DNA of 64,000 nucleotides from Thaumasiovibrio occultus. GTDB taxonomy: Bacteria; Pseudomonadota; Gammaproteobacteria; Enterobacterales; Vibrionaceae. Below are positions 39,946-49,346 of this stretch, piece by piece. The DNA lies in contig AP023052.1 of the NCBI GenBank assembly GCA_019703815.1, positions 992,001 to 1,056,000 of the forward strand. The letters are read 5' to 3'. A program made the translations under genes and the position numbers. Each line of letters starts with the position of its first letter. The stretch's first letter is position 1. A model generated the notes under the pieces. That model was not told the DNA's origin. It ran no database searches and saw only the letters and a program-made list of their open reading frames with translations.

Positions 39946-41673
39946 TCAGGCTTCAGCCCATTTAGCGACGATTTGGCGTAACTCTTCAAACTGATAAGGC
40001 TTACACAAAATGTCATCCACCCCCGCTTCCATACAGGCTTCACGTTCGGTGCGAGTGGTACTGGCGGTTAACGCGACGATCGGGCGGGGATAGCCTTGGG
40101 AGCGTAAGGTTTTGGTTGCGGTGATCCCATCCATGATCGGCATTCGATTATCCATGAAAATGAGATCGTAGTTGCTCGCCTCACAGGCCAGCAGCGCCTC
40201 TTCGCCATTTTCGGCAATCGCGGGTGAAATCCCAAGCTTACTGATCATCAAGTTGAAAATCATCTGGTTGGTTTTCATGTCTTCGACCAACAGCACATTC
40301 AAATGGCTGTAGTCCGTTAATTGGCAGCCGTTGGATTGGGTGTGCGGCGCAGGTGGTGCTTCCACTTCAAGTTTTAGCCGTACGGTAAAGGTCGAACCTT
40401 CATTGAGTTTGCTGACAACACGAATGTCCCCCTTCATTTGTTTGGTTAAGCGGTCACAAATCGCGAGGCCAAGTCCGGTTCCTTCATGTTCACGATTACT
40501 AGAGTTGTTGACTTGGCTAAAGGGTTTAAACAGCTTTTCGATATCTTGGGCGGCTATCCCTTTACCGGTATCGCTGACGCTAAAGGTAAAATAGTCATCA
40601 AGCCATTGCAGTGTTACCGTGATGCTTCCCTCGCTGGTAAATTTGATCGCATTACCTATCAAGTTCACAAAGATTTGCTTTATCCGATCTTCATCGCCTT
40701 TGAAACTGGGCGGCATGGTGCCTTGGGTGACGACCGAAAAATCGAGCTGCTTTTCTTGTGCGCGTAGGGTAAAAATGCCTTCCAGCTTTCGTTTTAGCTC
40801 GACGGTTGAAAAAGGCGCTTCGATGAGTTGCAGCATGTTAGCGTTCATCTTGCTGTAATCGAGCAAGTCATTGATCACGCTACGTAGCAGTTCACCTGAA
40901 TAGTTAATGGTATCGAGCAATTTTATTTGATCGACGGTGAGGCTGGTAGCGCCGAGCAACTCCGCCCCGCCGAGTAAACCATTTAATGGTGAACGCAGTT
41001 CGTGATTGATCATCGCCAAGAAGTCACGGGTGGATTTTTCTGACGCTTCGGCGCGCTCCCGTTCGCGGATCGCGTTTTCCAATGTCATTTGGCGACGCAG
41101 CGCAGAACAAACCATATCGGCCAAGATCTGCATCTGCTTTTTAACCGTACCGAGCAATAAACCTTCGGCGCGCACTTCGCAGCAAATCGCACCACAAATT
41201 TGGCCATCAATGCTGAGCTGATAGAGATAGCAATGATCTTTTTGATACCAACGCTTGCCAGTGCGGTAACTGTTTTCAATCTCGGAAAGGGAATGACTGG
41301 GCTGGCCGCTCACGAAAAAACCGCCTTTGATATGAGGATCACTCGGCATAACCGCGAGCTGACAACTCGGAATAATACGGCTGTAAACAAACAAATCGAC
41401 CAAGTCTTGATAGACTGAAACCGCGATGGTTTCAGCAAGCAGTTTTTGGCTCGCTTGCAGTACAACGCTTTCAAGGTGCGATTGCAGCGCGATGACCGCT
41501 GAGCTTTGATCGATCCGCAATTTCAATTGCTCAGCGTGTTGCTGGAGCAATTTTTGCGCATCAAACAGCTCGCGGCTTTTTTCTTCTAGCAGTAACTCGG
41601 CCGCTTGGCGCGCGGCTTTTTCTCGTTTGACCTTTTTCTCAAGTAGGGCGGTGAGATCTTTGGCCATCGGCAT
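39946..41673 (-). CDS. H-NOX-associated hybrid histidine kinase
   Basis: This is a cytoplasmic 575-residue kinase with no membrane segment. The N-terminal coiled coil (about 1-60) is followed by a GAF-like sensory region at ~70-200. HisKA has His224 in FLAMINHELRSPLNG, HATPase has GTGLGLAI, and a C-terminal receiver (about 455-575) has YDLIFMDNRMP and LCKPY. It begins directly after the H-NOX stop (no gap), so the two are one unit. The family model is that NO bound to H-NOX changes kinase activity. In Vibrio fischeri the comparable pair (HnoX/HahK) affects syp-dependent biofilm. An Hpt partner is not in the window. Confidence 0.92.
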   Translation of the reverse strand: MPMAKDLTALLEKKVKREKAARQAAELLLEEKSRELFDAQKLLQQHAEQLKLRIDQSSAVIALQSHLESVVLQASQKLLAETIAVSVYQDLVDLFVYSRIIPSCQLAVMPSDPHIKGGFFVSGQPSHSLSEIENSYRTGKRWYQKDHCYLYQLSIDGQICGAICCEVRAEGLLLGTVKKQMQILADMVCSALRRQMTLENAIRERERAEASEKSTRDFLAMINHELRSPLNGLLGGAELLGATSLTVDQIKLLDTINYSGELLRSVINDLLDYSKMNANMLQLIEAPFSTVELKRKLEGIFTLRAQEKQLDFSVVTQGTMPPSFKGDEDRIKQIFVNLIGNAIKFTSEGSITVTLQWLDDYFTFSVSDTGKGIAAQDIEKLFKPFSQVNNSSNREHEGTGLGLAICDRLTKQMKGDIRVVSKLNEGSTFTVRLKLEVEAPPAPHTQSNGCQLTDYSHLNVLLVEDMKTNQMIFNLMISKLGISPAIAENGEEALLACEASNYDLIFMDNRMPIMDGITATKTLRSQGYPRPIVALTASTTRTEREACMEAGVDDILCKPYQFEELRQIVAKWAEA

Positions 41674-42207
41674 TTACACCAAGGTGATTTCAAAACGGAT
41701 GTGATCTTGTTTGCCCGCGACCGGGTTCATGTTGACCGTGACTTGTTCGCCAAAATGCTTGGCACAACCTCGGATCAATCCTAAGCAAACACTGCCCATA
41801 CAGCGGGAGGAAAAGTAGTCCATTACCATCGTACTTTCTGTGATCAGATGAAATTCAAATCGCGGTGGTGTGGCATCGGGATAGAGCTTGATCACCTCTT
41901 TATGAATATACGCTTCGACTGTTTGGAGAAAGCTAAAGGTGCTGTCGCCCAAATTTTCTTGCACCGGCAGACTGCTAAGCAGGGTCTCAAAGGCATTTTC
42001 ACCAAACACCATTTGAAGATCGTCAATCGATACTGAGGTGAGCTTGCTTAGCTCAACAATTAAACGCACCAACTGCTTGTGATCGTAGCTTCCGACGGAG
42101 GTATAGATCCCTTCGTCGTTGGCGTTATCGAGCATTTCCTCACACACTTCCATCCCAAATTTATCTTCGACCAGTTCGAGAAACTCAGTAAAGATCATGC
42201 CTTTCAT
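41674..42207 (-). CDS. hnoX: H-NOX heme nitric-oxide-binding sensor
   Basis: H-NOX is a cytosolic heme sensor of nitric oxide. The 177-residue protein starts MKGMIFTEFLELVEDKFG, the canonical opening. The proximal heme ligand His102 (IHKEVIKLYPDA), Pro115, and the propionate-binding Tyr131-x-Ser133-x-Arg135 (YFSSR) fall at exactly the family positions. Position 140 is Val rather than Tyr, as in the NO-selective sensors of facultative aerobes that exclude oxygen. AGGAAG precedes the ATG. It is the first gene of a two-gene unit with the adjacent kinase. Confidence 0.96.
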   Translation of the reverse strand: MKGMIFTEFLELVEDKFGMEVCEEMLDNANDEGIYTSVGSYDHKQLVRLIVELSKLTSVSIDDLQMVFGENAFETLLSSLPVQENLGDSTFSFLQTVEAYIHKEVIKLYPDATPPRFEFHLITESTMVMDYFSSRCMGSVCLGLIRGCAKHFGEQVTVNMNPVAGKQDHIRFEITLV

Positions 42208-42321
42208 TGCTACTTCCTGCGTTGTATTTGTAATAGGTATGCTACAAGTTAAATATGGTAAACGACGGTTAATCCATCAAGTGACGGTGGTGATTAATGC
42301 GGCACTGCGCCGGGGGATACA

Positions 42322-43362
42322 ATGAAAGTCATGCTATTGCTCGACTCGTCGGGGTTTGGCGGGATTGAAACGCATATTTTGCAACTGGCGACTATGCTGA
42401 CACAGCGCGACTGCGTGGTAGAAGTGGTCTTTTTACAAGCTTACTCAGGGCATCCGCTCTACGCTGCACTTGAGCGGCAGCAGATCGCGTACTGTTTTGC
42501 CAGTAGCAGTAGCCATCATGCGGTGCGCGGGTTGTCCCGGTGTATCGCGCAGTTAGGTAAGGGTGACATTGTTCACGCCCATGGCTATAAGGCGAGCATA
42601 TTGGCAAGGGTGTTGTGCCGCTACAGTGGCGTGCGTTGTATCACCACTTTTCATGCCGGTGAGCAAGGGAAGGGGCGCTTACGTTTTTACGAATGGCTCA
42701 ATCGTGCCAGCGCATGTTTATCACAGAACTTGGCTGTCAGCCGCGTGATCCAAGCGCGATTGCCGGTTGATTCCATCTTGGTGCACAACTTTATTGCGAC
42801 AGACGACATCGGTTTTGCGCCCAAGGCCCCGTCGCGTCCCCTCAATATTGGCTTTGTCGGCAGGCTGAGTGAAGAAAAAGGCATAGACCGCTTTATTGCG
42901 TTGTCTAAGCGCCACCCTGTGTGCCGCTGGCATGTGTTTGGTGACGGGCCGCTGCGCCAAGCTGTGCTTGATGCTGACCATGTGGTGTTTCATGGGCAAG
43001 TTGACGCGATGGACGAGCACTGGTCGCAGCTTGATTTGGTGCTAATGCCATCGCGCTTTGAAGGCTTGCCATTGACCGCGATTGAAGCCATGGCACGTGG
43101 CATCCCAGTGTTTGCAACGCAAGTCGGGTTGCTGAATGCCTTGATAGATGGCAACTGGCTAGTTGAGGAAGCCGACTGGCAACAGCTAAGTCGCAAGTTA
43201 GAGGCCGCGCTTGGCTGGAGCGATCAGCAGTGGTTCGAGTATCAGCAAGCTTGTCGCCACAAGGTGGACAGCGATTTTAGCGCCCAATCGGCATGGCTTA
43301 CCTATGCCGAGATTTATGGTTTTTCTCAGCTGGCGGAATATCCGATAGAGCAGGGATCGTAG
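42322..43362 (+). CDS. Glycosyltransferase family 4
   Basis: This 346-residue GT-B fold enzyme is probably a sugar-nucleotide-dependent transferase acting on a lipid-linked glycan. The N-terminal Rossmann half opens VMLLLDSSGFGGIETHILQLA. The nucleotide-sugar half carries NIGFVGRLSEEKGID and the E-x7-E motif SRFEGLPLTAIEAMARG. It is transcribed divergently from hnoX. It may add a sugar to the nearby syp-type polysaccharide although it lies outside the main operon. Acceptor and donor are unknown. Confidence 0.88.
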   Translation: MKVMLLLDSSGFGGIETHILQLATMLTQRDCVVEVVFLQAYSGHPLYAALERQQIAYCFASSSSHHAVRGLSRCIAQLGKGDIVHAHGYKASILARVLCRYSGVRCITTFHAGEQGKGRLRFYEWLNRASACLSQNLAVSRVIQARLPVDSILVHNFIATDDIGFAPKAPSRPLNIGFVGRLSEEKGIDRFIALSKRHPVCRWHVFGDGPLRQAVLDADHVVFHGQVDAMDEHWSQLDLVLMPSRFEGLPLTAIEAMARGIPVFATQVGLLNALIDGNWLVEEADWQQLSRKLEAALGWSDQQWFEYQQACRHKVDSDFSAQSAWLTYAEIYGFSQLAEYPIEQGS

Positions 43363-43462
43363 TATGGCAGGGCTAGCAAAGTCATCGGAGAGGAGCACTC
43401 GCGCCGTTTGCACTTAGGCGAGAGTTACTGGAGTATAAGAGCGATGACATTGACCGATACGG

Positions 43463-43906
43463 ATGGACTGCATTTTGCCAACCGAGAAAACCCTTGCCTC
43501 TGCGATTAGCCTGCCTGCACCTTGTGTTGCTTTTCTGTTGATTAAAGATAATCAGGTGCTCATTGAAAAGCGCCGTGCTGACAAAAAGATTGATCCTGGA
43601 TTAATGGCGATCCCCGGTGGTCACATTGAAGCCGGTGAATCCCAGCAGGATGCCGTGAAGCGCGAAATTCGAGAAGAATTAGGCGTTGAGCCGGACGCTT
43701 TATCTTATCTCGACTCCCACCATCATTTTGGTGACGAGCATGAAGTGATCCATTACTACGTTGTCACTGCTTGGCAGGGAGAGCCGCAAGCTTTCGAAGC
43801 GGCGTCGCTGCATTGGCTACCTTTACAGCCAAGCGTGGTGGACAGCAGTGCAGATCAGCTGGCGATTCTGGGATGTGTACGCTTTCTCGAAAACAGTGCC
43901 TGCTAA
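43463..43906 (+). CDS. Nudix hydrolase
   Basis: This 147-residue protein has a complete Nudix box (GGHIEAGESQQDAVKREI followed by REELG; the REUxEExGU pattern is intact). It binds divalent metal and hydrolyses a nucleoside-diphosphate-linked substrate. It is downstream of the glycosyltransferase on the same strand with a 100-base gap. A role in trimming nucleotide-sugars for the polysaccharide locus is possible, but general nucleotide house-cleaning is just as likely. Confidence 0.88.
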   Translation: MDCILPTEKTLASAISLPAPCVAFLLIKDNQVLIEKRRADKKIDPGLMAIPGGHIEAGESQQDAVKREIREELGVEPDALSYLDSHHHFGDEHEVIHYYVVTAWQGEPQAFEAASLHWLPLQPSVVDSSADQLAILGCVRFLENSAC

Positions 43907-43973
43907 CGGTGAGATCATTTGCCCGTTTGTGGGAATTGATTGCCACTGAATGCAACAGCGTATTACGGTTCGT

Positions 43974-45428
43974 CTACAGACCGATCGTCAGCAAGCTGCG
44001 ATCATCAACCACGGTATCGCCGTCATACTCCCAGATATGCTGATGTTGCTCGGTGAGCGCTGTGGGCCAAGTTTTCGCGATCAGATCAGCGGATGCTTCG
44101 CACACCCCATCGCTAAAAATATGCAGCCGATCACCCGCTTGCAGGTGTAGCTCTAGCGGTTGAATCGCGGTGTGTTGGTCAATTCCCAGCAGCCCAAGCG
44201 CTTGGCGGATCGTACTGGCTTTGCCGTCGTGATAGACCACCGGCGGCGGCATGCCCGCGTTGATCATTTTTACGTTACCGGAAGGATTTAGCTCTATGAT
44301 CGCCAAGCACATGAGGTGCGGCTGGCGCTGACTGCTTTGATATAACTCAGTGTTGAGCTTACAGGCGATATCGCCCATTGTGGCAGCTTCTTGTTGTAAA
44401 AGCCCTTGAATAAAACCTTGCCATGCGGCGCCATTGGCTCTGGCGAGAGGACCATGTCCCATTTGATCGCCCAGGACGAGCAAAGTGCGCCCATCGTCAA
44501 ACTCACGGCTCAAACAAAAATCGCCACTGTGCGGTGGATCCATCGACAAGCGCATTTGCCAAGGCGCTTTTAGCTGCGTGGTATCAGGCTCGGAAAATTG
44601 CGGGTTGAGGCCGGCGAGCAGTTTCTGCTCATAAAGGCACTCTAAATGCTGGTGCCTTGCCAGTACGCGATTGAGTACGGTGATCAGTGGCTGCTTGGCA
44701 ATGGGTTTGATCAGGTAGTCGTCAATCGCCTGCGATGCTGCGGCATCCCGAGTGGTTTGTTCGCTATCTCCAGTAAGAAAGATAAACGGCAGTAGCGCGT
44801 GGCGTTGCAGGCGGCCGACTTTATGGCGAAATTCAATTCCGTTCATTAACGGCATGTGGAGATCGGTCACCACCAAATCGCAGTCGTTTTCTTGTAACCA
44901 AATCAAGGCCTCTAGCGGATCACTAAACGTGGTCAACAGGTAGTCTTTGCCCAGCATGCCGCGTAATAAGGCAAGCTGACTTGGGCTGTCATCAATGAGC
45001 AGGACATGGTGTTTCTTCGCCTGTTGGGGAATTTTCACCGTGAAGCTATTTTCACCTTCATTGCACACATAGTGATAATCAGCGAACAGTGTGGCTATCA
45101 ACGCAAGTCCCATTCCGCCAGTCACTGGGATTTGTGGCAAGGCAGCCTGGCGCAGTGCCGATTCCATCTCGGGCCAAGCAGAGCCATTATCGATGATTTC
45201 AAACCATAGCTGTTGGCGCTCTTTGAAAAAGCGCAGCCGGACTTTTTGAGCAGGCTGTGGCTGGTGGCGCAGCAAGTTGGTGAGATATTCGGTGGCGACT
45301 AACAGCAGGTTTTGACGTAGGTGCTCATCGATAGCCAGTTGCTGAGTATGACGGGCCAATTGACTGCGGATGTGAGACAAATTTTCAAGGCTAGGCTGGG
45401 CTTCACACCAGAGTAGGATTTGCTTCAT
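43974..45428 (-). CDS. sypE: SypE-like response regulator with kinase and phosphatase domains
   Basis: This 484-residue protein has the SypE architecture. An N-terminal RsbW-like serine-kinase ATPase (about 1-130) has VATEYLTNLL, IDNG and GGMGLALI. A central receiver follows with VVTDLHMP, LTGDS and IKPI. The C-terminal PP2C/SpoIIE phosphatase has all metal Asps in place (SGDF, LGDQMGHG, FSDGV, VVDDRSL). In V. fischeri SypE phosphorylates or dephosphorylates SypA to switch biofilm off or on. The start at 45428 overlaps the previous stop (ATGA); an in-frame extension to 45482 has no support. It is last in the operon. Confidence 0.92.
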   Translation of the reverse strand: MKQILLWCEAQPSLENLSHIRSQLARHTQQLAIDEHLRQNLLLVATEYLTNLLRHQPQPAQKVRLRFFKERQQLWFEIIDNGSAWPEMESALRQAALPQIPVTGGMGLALIATLFADYHYVCNEGENSFTVKIPQQAKKHHVLLIDDSPSQLALLRGMLGKDYLLTTFSDPLEALIWLQENDCDLVVTDLHMPLMNGIEFRHKVGRLQRHALLPFIFLTGDSEQTTRDAAASQAIDDYLIKPIAKQPLITVLNRVLARHQHLECLYEQKLLAGLNPQFSEPDTTQLKAPWQMRLSMDPPHSGDFCLSREFDDGRTLLVLGDQMGHGPLARANGAAWQGFIQGLLQQEAATMGDIACKLNTELYQSSQRQPHLMCLAIIELNPSGNVKMINAGMPPPVVYHDGKASTIRQALGLLGIDQHTAIQPLELHLQAGDRLHIFSDGVCEASADLIAKTWPTALTEQHQHIWEYDGDTVVDDRSLLTIGL

Positions 45429-46120
45429 GCTTGGTAGTCTCCTCGCAGCAGTGGGCTGTTCGCGAGACGTTTGAGCAGCCAACGTTTGAGCGGTTTAGGT
45501 AACCAGTGACAGCGGTGTGTAATGGTGTGGCTGATCTCGCTACTTAAGGTTGGATAATCGCTGTCGTTGATGACGGTGCCGAGCAGGGGCACCTTGGCTT
45601 GCGAAAACTGAAGGCTGCATTGTTGCAGTTGGTATTCGGTTGTTTTGGCAGCCGCTACGCAAAGGATCACGCCATCACAATGCGCACCCAATGCACAGGC
45701 GGGGAGCTGCTCCCAATTCGAGGTGTTCATAGTGCCGGTGTCGAATAAAAGATAGTCGTATTCGTTTTGCCATTGGGCTAGACAGCGGGTGAGCTGAGTA
45801 GATTGTCGCAAACTTAAAATCGTGATGGGATCAGCGGGCTGAGGCAGTATGGTCAGGTTTTCGTAAACCTGCTGCAACGCTTGTTGCTGACCCTCACCGT
45901 CTAGACGCCAGCGTGCCGGCGGAATGTTTTGCCCTGCGCCATCCATATCGAGATCGATTAGCAATACTTTGTGCTCATTGGCGAAGCGTTCGGCGAGCCA
46001 GCGAGTAAACGTCGAGGTACCGCAATGGCGATGTGCGCCAACCAGCACCAAGGTTTTCGCGTTTGACTGCTGCACTTGCTGGAATAGTAAGTCGAAGTCT
46101 TGCGATAACCACGGGTTCAT
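45425..46120 (-). CDS. sypD: SypD-like MinD/CpsD-family ATPase with degenerate P-loop
   Basis: This 231-residue protein resembles the CpsD/CapB tyrosine-kinase domain found next to polysaccharide exporters. The P-loop reads GAHRHCGTSTF: the catalytic Lys of the GKS/T motif is replaced by Thr. The A'-motif VLLIDLDMDG and the B-type YLLFDTG are kept. There is no C-terminal tyrosine cluster and no membrane segment. It lies between sypC and sypE (overlaps of four bases each). It probably controls assembly or export through protein contacts rather than normal ATP-driven phosphorylation; that is inference. Confidence 0.8.
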   Translation of the reverse strand: MNPWLSQDFDLLFQQVQQSNAKTLVLVGAHRHCGTSTFTRWLAERFANEHKVLLIDLDMDGAGQNIPPARWRLDGEGQQQALQQVYENLTILPQPADPITILSLRQSTQLTRCLAQWQNEYDYLLFDTGTMNTSNWEQLPACALGAHCDGVILCVAAAKTTEYQLQQCSLQFSQAKVPLLGTVINDSDYPTLSSEISHTITHRCHWLPKPLKRWLLKRLANSPLLRGDYQA

Positions 46121-48216
46121 AGTGCCGCCCCTAAGACCACCAAGGTCACCACTGACAGCACGTCGCGTAAGCCTTGGCGCATTTGTGATGGGGTGGAGTC
46201 GTCGTCATTTGGCACGTAGACCGTATCACCGGCGCGTAGCATTGGTAGGGGATTGCCTTGGGGATCGTTCACATAATCGCGCAGGTTGAATGCTTGCGAC
46301 TCATCGCCGCAACATGAGGTATTCACTATCATGATCCGCTCGATGTAGGCTCTGTCAGTCGGACCGCCCGCTTCGGCTAACAGATCCAAGAGCGACATCT
46401 CTTGGCTAAAGGTGTATCGGCCGGGCGCATTGACTTCGCCCATCAAACGGACCACATGTTCTGGCGGATGATCGAGCCAATCGGCAGTGAGTTTGGGAAA
46501 ATAAATCACATCGCCCGCCACCACTTGCGGCAGCAAGGATTCATCACCGGTTTCGAAATACAGCGCGAGATCGAACTTGGTGACATTGGCCGTCTCGCCG
46601 TCGCGATGGCTGATCCTCACTTGACGCAAATTGGCATCGCCATTGGGGCCGTCGGCCGCAGAGATAATATCGAGGATCCCCATTTGATTATTAAACGCGT
46701 AGCGACCCGGCGCACCGACTTGGCCGAAAATATAGATCGAGTCTTCAGCGGCTAGGCGCGTCCAACTGGCTTTGTTGTCATGGGGATCTTTGGGGAGCTC
46801 ATCAATAATGATGGTGTCACCGGCTTGCAATCGCGGCAGTTTGGAAAAATCGCCGCCTTCGTTAATAAAGGCTTCAAGATTAAAGCGGGTAAGATTACTG
46901 TCGCCCGCCCCTTGTCGCAGAATGCGAATGTTAGACAAATTGGCTTCTTGATTCGGCCCGCCCGCGTGAGCGAGGACATCGAGAAAGCCCATGCTGTCGT
47001 TCCATTCAAATCGCCCGGGGTTATAGACCGCGCCGATAATGCGGATCGCGCGATCGCCAGTGACTTTTAGCCACGAGTTTTCATTGAAATCAATTTTCTC
47101 GGGCACAAAGATGACATCGCCGGTGCCGATATCGGGCAGGGGATGCAGGGCGGGGTTGGCACTAAATTGCACCAAATCAACGTGCAAACTGGCGCCGCTT
47201 TCTCGCAATACGCGAATTTGCGTGGTATCGGCGAAGCGGGTTGGGCCGCCAGCATTGGCAAGTACATCAACAAAGCCAGCCCCATGCGGGTTTTCATAGG
47301 CACCGGGCGCTTTTACTTCACCCATGATGTACACCGAGCGTTGATTGGTTTCGATATCGTCGACTTCGATTGGAGCGAAGACGATGCTGCCGGGTTTGAT
47401 GTCGGGCAGTTGGGCTTTTTCGCCTGAGTCGAGATAGGCTTTGAGATCCCACAGATAAGATTGATCGCCAGTGATAATGCGAATTTTAGTGACATCGGCA
47501 TAGCGGGTGACCCCGCCTGCGCGCATGATTGCATCAACCACGGTCATCTCTTCGCGGTAGCTAAAGGTGCCGGGATTGCGAAACTCACCAAACAAGGTTA
47601 AGCCCGTCTCCTGTGAAGCATCGCCAGCCTCAACCAAGGACGCGGCATCAAATTTAATTTCTACATTGCCAAGCTGAGGGGCGGCGGGCACAAACACGGT
47701 ATCGCCGCCTTGCAACGGTGGCAGCAAGGATAGATCACCGCTGTCGAGATAGGCTTTATAGTTGACCGGGATGGAATCGTCGTTGCGATTGACCAACAAG
47801 CTGTCGAGCTGCGCTCCGGCCTTGAGGCCACCGGCTGCAGCTATCGCCATCTGAATATTGGCATCGGGTGACAGAGACACAGTACCGGGAGAGTCGACAT
47901 AGCCGAGTACCCGCACGCGGATCTCATCGCTCAACACGTTGAGGCTAAACTGATCCAGATTGCGATAGACGCTGGACAGGGCGTCGCGCACCACGTCCTC
48001 GGCTTCTTGCTCCGTCAGCCCAGCCACGCTGACGAGGCCAATTTCGGGTAGCAGCACTTGGCTTCGATCATTCACATCAAACGGCTCGATAAACGCCGCT
48101 TCGCCGGGTAATTGAATATTAAGCACATCGCCCGGCGACAGGGTTTGATTGGCGTGTGCTGTCCCGAGCAGTAACCCGCAAAAGAGAAACAACAGACAGA
48201 TAAGATAGCGCATCAT
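46117..48216 (-). CDS. sypC: SypC-like outer-membrane polysaccharide export protein with six SLBB repeats
   Basis: This 699-residue Wza-family export protein has a signal peptide (cleavage after GTAHA) with no lipobox Cys. A Poly_export domain follows (about 25-105; LSPGDVLNIQLPGEAAF). Six SLBB repeats come next, recognisable by a repeated 'GEV..PG.y' and 'vla.AGG' pattern at about 107, 208, 295, 390, 495 and 585. The C terminus is hydrophobic (LSVVTLVVLGAAL) and probably inserts in the membrane. Wza has fewer repeats, so this predicts a taller periplasmic channel. GAGGAGGTG precedes the ATG. Confidence 0.9.
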   Translation of the reverse strand: MMRYLICLLFLFCGLLLGTAHANQTLSPGDVLNIQLPGEAAFIEPFDVNDRSQVLLPEIGLVSVAGLTEQEAEDVVRDALSSVYRNLDQFSLNVLSDEIRVRVLGYVDSPGTVSLSPDANIQMAIAAAGGLKAGAQLDSLLVNRNDDSIPVNYKAYLDSGDLSLLPPLQGGDTVFVPAAPQLGNVEIKFDAASLVEAGDASQETGLTLFGEFRNPGTFSYREEMTVVDAIMRAGGVTRYADVTKIRIITGDQSYLWDLKAYLDSGEKAQLPDIKPGSIVFAPIEVDDIETNQRSVYIMGEVKAPGAYENPHGAGFVDVLANAGGPTRFADTTQIRVLRESGASLHVDLVQFSANPALHPLPDIGTGDVIFVPEKIDFNENSWLKVTGDRAIRIIGAVYNPGRFEWNDSMGFLDVLAHAGGPNQEANLSNIRILRQGAGDSNLTRFNLEAFINEGGDFSKLPRLQAGDTIIIDELPKDPHDNKASWTRLAAEDSIYIFGQVGAPGRYAFNNQMGILDIISAADGPNGDANLRQVRISHRDGETANVTKFDLALYFETGDESLLPQVVAGDVIYFPKLTADWLDHPPEHVVRLMGEVNAPGRYTFSQEMSLLDLLAEAGGPTDRAYIERIMIVNTSCCGDESQAFNLRDYVNDPQGNPLPMLRAGDTVYVPNDDDSTPSQMRQGLRDVLSVVTLVVLGAAL

Positions 48217-48228
48217 AAAGGCACCTCC

Positions 48229-48996
48229 TCAGGGGTGTATGTGCCAGTGTCTGATCGCGTGAATACTGGGGTCGGGCACAGAGCTTTCGCGCATCTTGGT
48301 CAATTCTGCAATAACAGTACGTTCTGCCAACATCTGGGTGGTGTTGGTAGTGGGGGCGGCAAACTGTTCGCCGCCGCTGCGTGCGGCGAGCTGATTAGGG
48401 TCAACGCCCTGAGTGATCAGGAAGTCTTTGACGCGCAAGGCTCGGTTTAAGCCGAGTTCTTGGTTATAAACGGTTGTCGCTCGGGCATCCGTGTAGCCCG
48501 TTAGCGTGATGAACCAGTCTGGATGACGAGCGAGTATGGCCGCCGCGTGCTGCAGCGCTTTCTCGTAATCGGGTAACAGTTGCGTTCTGTCCGTTGCAAA
48601 TTGATTGTCTATCGCAAAATACATCATCAATTGACGCCGTTCCTGTGCTTCAGTTGATCTAACTAGACACTGTGTATGTTCTTCTAACCAGTCTAGTTGG
48701 TGTGTAATGAGGTGAACCTGTTCTTGGGCATCAACTAGCGTAACTTGGGCGTCCTTCTCAAAACCTGAGCTTGCCTCTTGTTCCGCTTTCATATAGATGC
48801 GCTCTAGAGTTTGTAATTGGCCAGGCAAACAGGTTCGAGCACCGCGGTTGGCCAAAATTTGGATCTCAAGCGCTAGGTATTCCACTTGCTGTACCAGCGC
48901 CAAATCATTCTGGGTGTTGTGTGGATAGCGAGTGTCATCCCACTGACTGCAGCCAGAGAGCAAAATCAACGGGAGCGCCAGAGAGAATGACTTCAT
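48229..48996 (-). CDS. sypB: SypB-like OmpA-family lipoprotein
   Basis: This 255-residue protein has a lipobox (LILLSGC) and a helical region. A C-terminal OmpA-like peptidoglycan-binding domain has LTGYTDARATTVYNQELGLNRALRV and conserved Asp and Arg residues. It would tether the export apparatus to peptidoglycan. I place the start at the ATG at 48996, which has GGAG seven bases upstream, rather than at the in-frame ATG at 49011 inside the end of sypA. It is between sypA and sypC with short spacing. Confidence 0.88.
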   Translation of the reverse strand: MKSFSLALPLILLSGCSQWDDTRYPHNTQNDLALVQQVEYLALEIQILANRGARTCLPGQLQTLERIYMKAEQEASSGFEKDAQVTLVDAQEQVHLITHQLDWLEEHTQCLVRSTEAQERRQLMMYFAIDNQFATDRTQLLPDYEKALQHAAAILARHPDWFITLTGYTDARATTVYNQELGLNRALRVKDFLITQGVDPNQLAARSGGEQFAAPTTNTTQMLAERTVIAELTKMRESSVPDPSIHAIRHWHIHP

Positions 48997-48997
48997 A

Positions 48998-49300
48998 CTA
49001 CATCTCCGCACTGGTGATCAGCGGGATCACTTTGTCGATACGCAACATCACCAAAAGCTCCCGTGGCTGACCGTTGACGTTAAGCAGGCGCAAGGTGCGG
49101 CCGCGGCTTTTCAAGCGTTTGTAGAGAAAAACAATTGCACCAATGCCGCAAGAATCGATAAAACGGCACTGGGAGAGATCCAGCGTGACTTCTTCTTTTT
49201 CGGTCATACTCAGGGCATCAAACTCTTGCTCCAAGTCTTTAGCTAATTTGGCATCAAATTCGTGCGCGAGACGTAGATCGGTATTGTTCATAGTTTCCAT
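48998..49300 (-). CDS. sypA: SypA-like STAS-domain biofilm switch
   Basis: This is a 100-residue STAS (anti-sigma antagonist-like) protein. The key motif FIDSCGIGAI holds Ser50, which aligns with the phosphorylated Ser of SpoIIAA and SypA (usually DSSG; here DSCG). In V. fischeri the unphosphorylated form promotes biofilm, and SypE controls its state. The paired SypE is encoded five genes downstream. GGAGG lies five bases before the ATG, and a sigma-54-like promoter is immediately upstream. Confidence 0.92.
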   Translation of the reverse strand: METMNNTDLRLAHEFDAKLAKDLEQEFDALSMTEKEEVTLDLSQCRFIDSCGIGAIVFLYKRLKSRGRTLRLLNVNGQPRELLVMLRIDKVIPLITSAEM

Positions 49301-49346
49301 TGTGTCCTCCGCCCTAGATAGACGCTAACTCGGTTAATTATGTGTA

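Noticed and set aside
45425-46120. Active BY-type tyrosine kinase
   Set aside because: The P-loop Lys is replaced and there is no tyrosine-rich tail, so I describe it as a degenerate SypD-like ATPase instead.
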